A DNA stretch of 26,379 nucleotides from Chara braunii (Eukaryota; Streptophyta; Charophyceae; Charales; Characeae). Every line of letters begins with the position of its first letter. The stretch's first letter is position 1. The translations under genes and the position numbers were made by a program. Positions 19,617 to 26,379 of this stretch are shown here, piece after piece. Location: positions 5,618 to 31,996 of the forward strand of contig BFEA01000755.1 in NCBI GenBank assembly GCA_003427395.1, given 5' to 3'. The notes under the pieces were generated by a model. It had not been told where the DNA came from. It saw only the letters and a program-made list of their open reading frames with translations, and did not search any database.

Positions 19617-20402
19617 CTACGCTGGCTCCTCCGGCCTCTCCCTCTCGTCCGGCTCCTCAAATAGTCTTGCTACCCCAGCGAGATAGTTCTCCCCCATCTC
19701 GATCTCCCTCATGATTATTGGCTCGTATTCCTCAAACGCCAGACGGGGCGTTCCGAATATCAGAATCTCAAGGAGTTTCAATAATTCTCGCGCCCGATTC
19801 CCCCAAAACGGCGCATGCCTTACTGCCACGTCATAAAACATACTCGTGGCCTGTGGTGAGAAGCGGCGTTCCCAGATTACGGTTGAATTCACCAAATCCC
19901 TTGCCCGAGCGAGGCTCCCAAAAACCAAATCAACCATAAACCGGGGCACCCGGCAACGCAGTCCATACATTGGGGCCCTAAAATCTCGCCATCCCCCTAC
20001 TTCTACCCGCGTCCTTAGTCCCACATTCCGTCTCCTCCTAACCTCATGGCCTATCCGGTTCAGGATCCTGGCTGCTCTTCGAAATACTGGTAGCAACCCG
20101 TGCCCCAAGGCTAGTTCAGTTCCCAACATTTGCCACCCGATTTCCGGGAGGTATAAAGTCCCCGTCACCCTGAGGTCAGTATATAAGTCATCTCCTGGCC
20201 CCCTGTTGAATCTCATGCCACTCCACAGGCACTCAACTAGCATAAAGGCCTGGTTCCGTCCTAGGGTCACGGCCCGCCATTCCGTATCTATCCCCCGGAC
20301 AATGTAGCTTGACGGAAGTGACACTTCCCACCCGCCTCCGGTTTCCATGGGCGGTTGCGGGTGTGCGTCCCGCCGGTTCGTACGAACACGTCTTGCTGCC
20401 AT
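19617..20402 (-). CDS. accessory ORF P1 of a four-member tandem family, unknown function
   Basis: A 261-residue intact frame and the last of the four paralogs before gag (its stop is 288 bases from the gag ATG). Family landmarks: an LP pair at 29-30 (WEVSLPS), AFMLVECLW at 52-60, GTLYLPEIGW at 81-90, ELALG at 96-100, VPRFMVDLVFG at 152-162 and APFWGNRARELLKLLEIL at 197-214. These sit at nearly the same residues in the other members. After 215 this copy has its own acidic tail (EEYEPIIMREIEMGENY, then EEPDERERPEEP). The protein is rich in Trp, Arg and Glu, with no signal peptide, membrane segment, zinc motif or known catalytic motif. The ATG at 20402 is preserved 17 bases after a strong acceptor-like TATGCAG. 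I do not recognise the family. Transmission inside a retrotransposon suggests a structural or host-interaction role, but that is a guess. Confidence 0.7.
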   Translation of the reverse strand: MAARRVRTNRRDAHPQPPMETGGGWEVSLPSSYIVRGIDTEWRAVTLGRNQAFMLVECLWSGMRFNRGPGDDLYTDLRVTGTLYLPEIGWQMLGTELALGHGLLPVFRRAARILNRIGHEVRRRRNVGLRTRVEVGGWRDFRAPMYGLRCRVPRFMVDLVFGSLARARDLVNSTVIWERRFSPQATSMFYDVAVRHAPFWGNRARELLKLLEILIFGTPRLAFEEYEPIIMREIEMGENYLAGVARLFEEPDERERPEEPA

Positions 20403-20417
20403 TGTTGGCGAATATCA

Positions 20418-20461
20418 CCCTGCATACGCCACACACAAAAAAAAAAGGAAAAGGAGAAGGG
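20418..20461 (-). promoter_or_regulatory. possible 3' splice acceptor before P1
   Basis: The minus strand reads a long pyrimidine run (CTTCTCCTTTTCC, then ten T), GTGTGTGGCG, then TATGCAG with its last G at 20420, and after 17 bases the P1 ATG. This is the best acceptor-like signal of the set. Confidence 0.4.
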
Positions 20462-20700
20462 AATCTCTCTTTTTAGTTTTCTTTTAAGCCCCCTTCCTTC
20501 CCCTTATGCTCGTAGCCCGATTCCCCGCTGGTCTACCTTCCCCCTTACCTTTCTTTTCTGCTCTCCTACTCCTCTACTCCCTCGAACAGGCGGCGGACGT
20601 CGTTCACATATGTGAACCCGCATCCTATCTCGCGCCTAGTTATCTCCCATACGACTTCCTCGGTTACCGTCGGTATTCCTGGTCTAGTGCCCACTACTGC

Positions 20701-21329
20701 CTATAAGATGTTTGACACCTCGTACTCCTGCTCCTCATCGAACGGCCCTAGTTCCAGGAAGGCCCGGTAGTATTCCCGATAGACGGTCATGTTAGTAAAG
20801 CTTAGTCTGTCCAGGGCTATTACTGCCATTTCGGCACGTTCTACTCCCCCCATTTGCTCAAGCAGGAAGGACAGCAAGACCATACGCACATTTTCATGCG
20901 GCAAGATGCTAGCTCTTACCTCGACCACCCGAACGGTCGTCGTTACATCATCCCGTCCTGGGTCGGCGAACGCGAACCCTTCCCTCCGAGTCACTTGCCA
21001 TGCCCTGTCAAACATCCGCACGGGGTCACCGCCATCCGCCAAGGCCACCCCGAAGGTCCGCCACCCCTCGTCTGACAGATAGATGGACCCCGTGGCGTGC
21101 ACCCGCCCTGGTAACTCCAGGTTGACGCCCCCAAATTCCCCCCTTGCGCGCCACTCCAGCTCCACACCAAGTACACCGTGTCTTCTACCAATTCTACCCC
21201 GACCCAGTCCATCACCAGATTATACACCCCGGCCCTGGAGGGCAGGCTAACCTCCACTCTTCTATCCAAGAAGCGTGGTGGCAGGATCCCCCGCGGCCGG
21301 GTTTCCCAGAGTGTCATTCGCCTAGCCAT
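20701..21329 (-). pseudogene. accessory ORF P2, frameshifted member of the tandem family
   Basis: The start ATG is at 21329 (MARRMTLWETRPRG), aligned with the start of P3 (MAREQSLWVRMFRG). VSLPS places the LP pair at 29-30 as in P1. The frame then breaks: the first part reads to TVYLV (residue about 55, near 21165) and then loses its sense. From about 21172 the +/-1 frame resumes with VELEWRARGEF and continues through GSIYLSDEGW, ALADGG, a diverged middle and LELGPFDEEQEYEV to a stop at 20701. Compared with SFLWVERMW in P3, one missing base in TACTTGGTGTGGAG (about 21176-21163) would explain the break. The C-terminus is shorter, ending just after the GPF motif, where the relatives continue with RARE(L/V). 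The central VPxF motif is not conserved (ILPHENVRM). This is the most decayed of the four. Confidence 0.6.
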
Positions 21330-21543
21330 TTTCCGTCACCTGCTTCCACTCCTCGTTCTTGATTTCTGCGTACACCACGTTAGCCAAGCTTCCTTAGTTG
21401 TCGTCTCCTCCCCTTATCTCTTAGTTGTTCTAGCCCCCTTCTATTTTTGCTTTCCCTTTGTGTACACTACCCTTACTTTAATATAAAACACTCCTCCCTT
21501 CCCTGATTGATCCCCCTACTCCCCTGTCCTCCCAGGCCCGTAC

Positions 21544-22296
21544 TTAAATCCATAGGACCTCAAACAGCAAGAAGACGTCCCCCACATACGAGGGTGTCGC
21601 GGCTATCTCTCGGCGGAGTATCGCCATCTCGACCTCCTCTCCTACCTCTAAGCGGTAGTCCTTGAGTTCCTCCAGGATCTCGATCACTTCCCTAGCGCGA
21701 TCCCCGTAAAACGGCCCGAATCGCAATGACGCCTCGTAATAAGCGTTTGATAACCAGGCGAAGCCTATCTCTACCTCGTCCATGGACTCCACTACGGCAC
21801 GGATATGTTCGTACCCTCCGAACCAGTCTGCAACAAAATGCGGCACCCTCACCTGGACTAACTGGTAGGGGAGCCTAAGGTCCTCCCATCCCCCCATCAC
21901 GACCCTGCTTCCCACTTCATCCCACCCCTCATTTGCAAAATCCTGCCCCATTTCCCAAGTTAACCGCTCGGCATCCTCTAAAATCCACATCAAGTCTCGC
22001 CCCGCCGCTAGGTGCGTGCAAAACATATACCACCCATTCTTCGAAAGGCACACCGTCCCAAGTGCTTTCGCGTTCCCCTCGGCTATTTCATCCCACACCT
22101 CATTTTCTCGAACCGGATCCCACATCCGTTCTACCCACAGAAAGGACATAGTCGGCACCATCTCTACTCCCACCCAGTCGCAGGCCGCACCGCGCCACTC
22201 ATTCCTTGTTGGCAAGACCATCTCTACCCCGCCCTCAACCCTCCTAGGTGTCCATCCTCTAAACATCCGCACCCACAAGCTTTGCTCTCTTGCCAT
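21544..22296 (-). CDS. accessory ORF P3 of the tandem family, unknown function
   Basis: An intact frame of 250 residues from the ATG at 22296. An in-frame ATG at 22329 would add 11 residues, but the internal start aligns with the start of P2 (MAR..LW..R.RG) and follows an acceptor-like GTGTGCAG ending at 22307. Landmarks: VLP at 27-29, SFLWVERMW at 51-59, GTVCLSKNGW at 80-89, HLAAG at 95-99, VPHFVADWFG at 151-160 and GPFYGDRAREVIEILEEL at 194-211. These correspond almost residue by residue to P1. The C-terminal tail (212-250) contains EVGEEVEMAILRREI and ends hydrophobic (VFLLFEVLWI), similar in layout to the P1 tail. Trp and Glu are common. Spacing to P2 is about 214 bases. No known domain was recognised and no transmembrane segment is convincing. 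The open frame in a decayed element suggests either recent mobility or selection. Confidence 0.7.
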   Translation of the reverse strand: MAREQSLWVRMFRGWTPRRVEGGVEMVLPTRNEWRGAACDWVGVEMVPTMSFLWVERMWDPVRENEVWDEIAEGNAKALGTVCLSKNGWYMFCTHLAAGRDLMWILEDAERLTWEMGQDFANEGWDEVGSRVVMGGWEDLRLPYQLVQVRVPHFVADWFGGYEHIRAVVESMDEVEIGFAWLSNAYYEASLRFGPFYGDRAREVIEILEELKDYRLEVGEEVEMAILRREIAATPSYVGDVFLLFEVLWI

Positions 22297-22484
22297 CCTT
22301 GATTCCCTGCACACCCCCACGCGACCCAACCACTCTGTTCTCAGCCCCCCCTTTTCCCTAAAAATCCCAGTCCTTGATTTCCATCTCGTCTTCTTCCTCG
22401 GAGTCGTCTTGACTTTCCTCAGGCCACAGGTCCCGTACCCCTCCCAGAAAGATCTCCCCTACCACAACATCTATAAACTATCCG

Positions 22485-23168
22485 CTAGTGCACATCACTA
22501 GGAACGAACAGGCCATCCGTGCTGAGGTGGTTTAGGATCTCAGCCAGTTCCCTTGCCCAGTTTCCCTTGAAAGGCCCCATCTCTACTGACAGCCGGAAGC
22601 AATCCTGACAGGCTCCTTGATAAAGACCCAAGCCCGCCATGGATCTGCATATCTGTACCAATCTACTCCGGTTCCCAAAGACGGCGTCTACCATGAAGGG
22701 CGGCATGACACACCTTAGGGCCCTGTATGGCTTGCGCACATTCTCCCTATTCTCGAGTTCTACCCGCACATCAATTGAATCCATGGTCATTTCCACCCGT
22801 TGGCACGCGGCCCACACTACTTCCCGTTCAGCCTCCCTGAACAGTTTGTGCGGCATTTTCCCCAAAGCGAGCTCTACCACCATCGCAGTCTCCCTTTCTT
22901 TTGACAAGTAGACCCATCCCCGGGCTTCCACGGTCCCTCGGAATTCTAAATCCAGCAAGCACGGCGTGATCCTGGTCAAAGTCACTTTGGCCCACATCGT
23001 TTCAATCCATAGGAAGGCATCACTCTCGGCCAACATTACGGTTTGGTAGGCCGGCTCTAGGTCCACCCAAGTTTCTTCCTCTGGCATTACAACTGATACC
23101 CCATCCTTCACATCTACTGGCATCTCTAGTCCATCTGAGTAGGTTGGTGACATCAGCCACTGCGCCAT
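22485..23168 (-). CDS. accessory ORF P4, first member of the tandem family, unknown function
   Basis: A 227-residue intact frame starting at the first ATG after the candidate primer-binding site (38 bases). Landmarks: VVMP at 26-29, AFLWIETMW at 51-59, RGWVYLSK at 83-90, ELALG at 99-103, VMPPFMVDAVFG at 154-165 and GPFKGNWARELAEILNHL at 198-215. It ends soon after, lacking the acidic tail of P1 and P3. The middle (AEREVVWAACQRVEM, about 113-127) is probably helical. Position 1 directly behind the primer-binding site means it would be the ORF translated from an unspliced genomic RNA, with the others needing splicing, re-initiation or own promoters (inference). No similarity to Gag, Env or known enzymes was recognised. 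Spacing to P3 is about 190 bases to its preferred ATG. Confidence 0.7.
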   Translation of the reverse strand: MAQWLMSPTYSDGLEMPVDVKDGVSVVMPEEETWVDLEPAYQTVMLAESDAFLWIETMWAKVTLTRITPCLLDLEFRGTVEARGWVYLSKERETAMVVELALGKMPHKLFREAEREVVWAACQRVEMTMDSIDVRVELENRENVRKPYRALRCVMPPFMVDAVFGNRSRLVQICRSMAGLGLYQGACQDCFRLSVEMGPFKGNWARELAEILNHLSTDGLFVPSDVH

Positions 23169-23205
23169 CCCGCTTTCCCCTTTTCCCGGTGGTCAAGACC
23201 TGTTT

Positions 23206-23223
23206 CGTTCAATGAGAGCACCA
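23206..23223 (-). other. candidate primer-binding site of the large element
   Basis: The minus strand reads TGGTGCTCTCATTGAACG. This resembles, from memory, the TTTGGTGCTTTCATTGA-type string found just inside the 5' LTR of some plant Ty3 elements. It lies 38 bases before the first ORF (P4). The base pairs before it do not end in a clean CA, and I did not match it to a tRNA 3' end, so it is provisional. Confidence 0.4.
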
Positions 23224-25890
23224 ACCGGCCCTCGGGTTAGGTCCATCGTTATCCTAGATGAGCATTATTTTAGAGACCCCTCATCAAGGTTTCCCTAAAG
23301 TTCCCTACCCATCCTTCAAGATTGTCGCCTCCATGCCACATCCCCAATCAGTCACCTGTTTTCCGCTTTTCTTCTCCGGGGTTCCATTTCCTTCCGACTC
23401 CTATCCTTGCTTCCTTACATCTTTTCTCACTCGTGCGGACTCAGAGTAGGGGGAGAACAGACTCAGAAGCTTGGTCCCTTCCCAACAGTCTCAGGCGGCT
23501 TACAGAGGGAGGCACAAAAGCAAAAATCAGGCAATCGTCGCACACAGGCCGGTCATCTCCTCACCGGCCTTATCCCAGAAATGGTCTCTTCGCTGGTACT
23601 ATCGGCAGAGTTTTAACCCGTACCTCAAGCACAGTTCAACCGTTGCGAACGCAGTACATAGGTCTCGGCAAGGCATTCGCCCTTTCCTCCTTACCCAGAA
23701 TACCCCATCCCGACTTACCGCTCGTGTACCCACCGTTAATCTCGGGAATCACCCCGCACATCTCGGTAGGCCATTGGAGCCAGCCGTCCAGGCATTCACT
23801 TCCACCGGTCCGATAAGGAACAGCCTTTACCGGCGTGCCAACATCCACCCTACGGCTAGGTGATACGACTCCGCACACGGAACCCGGCGGCCTACCCGAC
23901 GAGTCGACGTTTCGCAATCCGCTCCAGCCTGCGTAGACCCATCATTTCCTTCCGAATCGCAGGACGCTCGAATCCCCATCATGCAGCCACAAGTCCCAAG
24001 TGGGACACACATAGTACGAGTGCTTATCCCAAGGTGCTCCCAACGGCCTACCCACACCTTACGCTTTTCTCTCAGGACCGTGTGTGCAGCTCACCCTTAA
24101 CTTCCATACATTGTGTCCGGTTCCTTCTCGTGAGCATCTTCAAAGGGGAGCTAGTTTTTTTTCGGAGTCTAGCAACTCTCTTTATTCCCTTGGCTTCGCT
24201 TGTGTGTCCGTTCATAGGGCAGGATTATTCCTTCTCGTTTACCTTTTGCGTTCATATGAGGTTCATTCAAGCATTTAAGTGTAGTGCATGGAGCCTGCTG
24301 GGCTCCGAGAAGAAGGGAGAAGGTGCCCAACGGTCGGATCGCTCCGCCGCGGGACTTTCATCGGGACCCGGACTGGCCCGGAATCCCAACCTCCTGCCAG
24401 GTAACCGGAGCCCCTCTTTCACACAAAGAGGAGGGGTCGACTTGCGGCTTGCCCAAGGCTCCCCCAGACCGACAAACATCAGCCCGGAGAGAGGAGCACT
24501 AGAGTCATCCCCAGGAGGGATGGCTGAACCGGTGTGCGAGCACGCACGTTATTCCTTCAGGCCTGGCCTTGCCATGCGCCCAGCCGCCCTCAAGTCTGCT
24601 TTCACTCATGGGGGGGGGAGATGCATACACAAGTCCTCTTTCCTTATCTTCAATTATCCTCACGTATGCGTTGGGCGCCCTCCTCGGAATCGTATGGGTC
24701 AGTTTAACCCTCTACCCGGCACCTCCACCATTTTTGTCGGGGTCGTACCCTGTAGGACTTTCGAGCCTTGGTCGACCCCACTGCGAGTCCCACTTGGCTC
24801 GACCTGCCCACGCTCACTCTCAGGGCGCGGGTCGTTCGTCCCAAGGGCACCCCCACCTAGTGCTATGAGATGGGTGGGGTTGGGCCAATAGGGCGAGAGG
24901 GCTTAACATTGGGGATGTAGCTCAACCCTCTAGCCGGGTGGTAGCCTCACTGGTCTAGGTACGCAAGCATGAGGTTTTCGATTCTCTGTTTGTCTTACCA
25001 GGCAATTACTCCTTTCAATACTCAGGCAGATCAAGGAGGTTCATTGAGAGCTTTCTCTTCTTTACAGTACGTAGGCTAAGCGTTCTCCTTAGGTCACCCA
25101 CTCCTTCGCTAACGACCCTAGTTTCCTATAGCATCATCGGGGCGGCTCGTCCCTTTGCCCCTAGCCCCTATCTTTCCTCTAGTAGTCGACCTACGCATAC
25201 ATCTCCCAGGTCTCGTGACCGCCCTTAGTCCTTCCAGGCAGTCCTACCAAACTCGCGACCCAGCCACAACCACACATCACGACAAAGTCAGGCTCAAAAC
25301 CCCATCCCCGACCCTTAGTCTTTTCAGGTCGCCCCAGTCATGCAATCGTCAAAGCCCAAAGTCCGTCCCGGCCGTTCGAGATTCAAACCCCCTTCTCCTC
25401 ATTACGGTCCCATGTCGCACAATCCCCTCGTTGCCAAATCGTCCAAGCCACTTACCTGCAACACATCCAAGTAAACATGACAATGGCATACGTCCCTCCC
25501 CGATGCGGTCAACACACCACCCCTCATGCAAGTCCAAGTCTTTCCTTTCCTTTTCCATGCCTTTGGGTGTCTTCCTTCCTTCCTCGCAGTCAGACCACAC
25601 TCTTCTTACTTAGGCATGCAGTCGGGGAGGTGGTTGAGTCGACTGACCTTGTCCAAAACAACACTCCTTTTTGCTCTCACCAACGTCCTCAATAGTCTCA
25701 TATCCTTCTCCTTCTTGGTGGCACAAGGGACCGACAGCCCTTCCCTTGCCCTCGCTTTCCACCAAGTGAGGACCAAGTTCCTTTCCGTTCGTTCCCTGGC
25801 AATGTAACGGTGAGGATAGAAGTTAGTCACATGCCATGGAGGGGGAGGGGTGACAGAAGGCTTTAGGGGTTAAGGAATTTTGAAGGAACG
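23224..25890. other. probable upstream LTR or flank, no recognised gene
   Basis: If the primer-binding site at 23223 is right, the 5' LTR should occupy the left part of this stretch, read right to left. No copy of the 11076 LTR start was found here. The longest plus-strand open frame (23860-24891, 343 codons) has no recognised domain. It is rich in Pro, Arg and Ser, contains one hydrophobic part (codons about 86-130), and overlaps other open frames. I do not call it a gene. A tRNA-like sequence lies at 24911. Confidence 0.3.
24911..24990 (+). repeat. tRNA-like sequence, possible SINE head or tRNA pseudogene
   Basis: GGGGATGTAGCTCAA (24911-24925) matches the 5' end and A box of plant tRNA-Ala, and GGTTTTCGATTCTC (24973-24986) resembles a B box with extra T. 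The D-loop region has an insertion of about 12 bases and the 3' acceptor strand does not pair, so it is not a working tRNA. The box spacing is acceptable for a polymerase III promoter, as in tRNA-derived SINEs. A SINE tail was not found. Confidence 0.4.
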
Positions 25891-25896
25891 AAGGAA

Positions 25897-25899
<3 letters not shown>

Positions 25900-25984
<85 letters not shown>
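25900..25984. repeat. (AG)42 microsatellite
   Basis: An uninterrupted run of 42 AG units at 25901-25984, preceded by GAAGGAAGATG. The length is likely to vary between individuals. Confidence 0.98.
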
Positions 25985-25986
<2 letters not shown>

Positions 25987-26035
25987 TTCCACATCCTAAT
26001 CGACCTCGATCATTGACTTATCCTAACCGGTGGCT

Positions 26036-26379
26036 GGCCTATGGTGGACGGGTGTAGGTGAAGGAGAGATGCGCAGGTTGAAGGTGCATGGCTATGGCGC
26101 ATGGACATAGGTGAAGGAAGGGGGCGGAGGTTGAAGGTGCATGGCTATGGTGGATGGGTGTAGGTGAAGGAAGGAGATGGAGGTTGAAGGTGCATGGCTA
26201 TGGTGCATCGGTGTAGGTGGAGGAGGGAGGTGGAGGCCGAGGGTGCATGGTTATGGTAGAAGGGTGTAGGTGGAGGAGGAGGATGGAGGTTGAGGGTGTC
26301 TGGCTATGGTGGGTGGGTGTAGGTGAAGGAGGGAGATGGAGGTTGAAGGTGCGTGGCTATGGTGGATCGGTGTAGGTGA
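26036..26379. repeat. 53-bp minisatellite running off the window
   Basis: GGCTATGG (once GGTTATGG) recurs at 26090, 26143, 26196, 26249, 26302 and 26355, exactly 53 bases apart, with a first diverged unit at about 26037. The unit contains GTGTAGGTGAAGGA and GGAGGTTGAAGGTGCATGG. It is purine-rich with GGAGG words and continues past 26379. Confidence 0.95.

Noticed and set aside
23860-24891. 343-codon plus-strand open frame
   Set aside because: No recognisable domain, Pro/Arg/Ser-rich composition, overlaps other open frames, and lies in a probable LTR or flank. An organellar or chance origin was considered but no supporting match could be made.

Overview
The window is repeat-dense eukaryotic nuclear DNA with no recognisable host protein gene, no rRNA and no clean tRNA. 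It is dominated by remains of LTR retrotransposons on the minus strand, tandem repeats and one piece of plastid DNA. The plastid piece carries the start of chlN. Plastid chlN exists in algae, bryophytes, ferns and gymnosperms but not in flowering plants, so the host is probably a streptophyte alga or non-flowering plant. The retroelement proteins remind me of those that fill charophyte (Chara-type) genomes, but I could not run a comparison and the species is an inference. Many isolated N bases suggest a consensus of collapsed repeats.

Layout from left to right: 1-1200, a decayed gag fragment of one LTR element with a possible primer-binding site at its upstream (right) end. 1200-3330, mostly anonymous sequence with a 105-bp tandem duplication, a GC-rich patch and two hairpins. 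3331-5150, about 20 copies of a 91-bp satellite, followed by a purine-rich tract. 5400-9070, two LTR-like 3' ends, each preceded by the same hairpin plus polypurine tract, with a 59-bp minisatellite between them. 9070-11076, LTR-like sequence with a 48-bp tandem repeat.

11077-23223 is the centrepiece: what looks like a single 12-kb internal region of a Ty3/gypsy-type element, read on the minus strand. In its own direction it has a candidate primer-binding site (23223), four tandem paralogous ORFs of an unrecognised family (23168 to 19617), gag, protease, RT, RNase H, integrase, a further acidic ORF (11885 to 11286) and a polypurine tract followed by TG (11077/11076). Several of these ORFs are preceded at short distance by a possible 3' splice acceptor, so spliced subgenomic mRNAs are plausible. 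Gag-pro carries a frameshift and several in-frame stops. Integrase is split by a ~450-bp plastid insertion containing the probable chlL 3' end, a perfect 23-bp stem-loop, a Shine-Dalgarno-like site and the first ~98 codons of chlN. The copy is therefore dead as a whole, yet three of the four novel ORFs remain open.

23224-25890 is probably the LTR or flank upstream of this element and holds a tRNA-like (SINE-head-like) sequence. The window ends in an (AG)42 microsatellite and a 53-bp minisatellite that runs off the edge. A matching pair of LTRs was not found by eye, so the limits of the large element are provisional.
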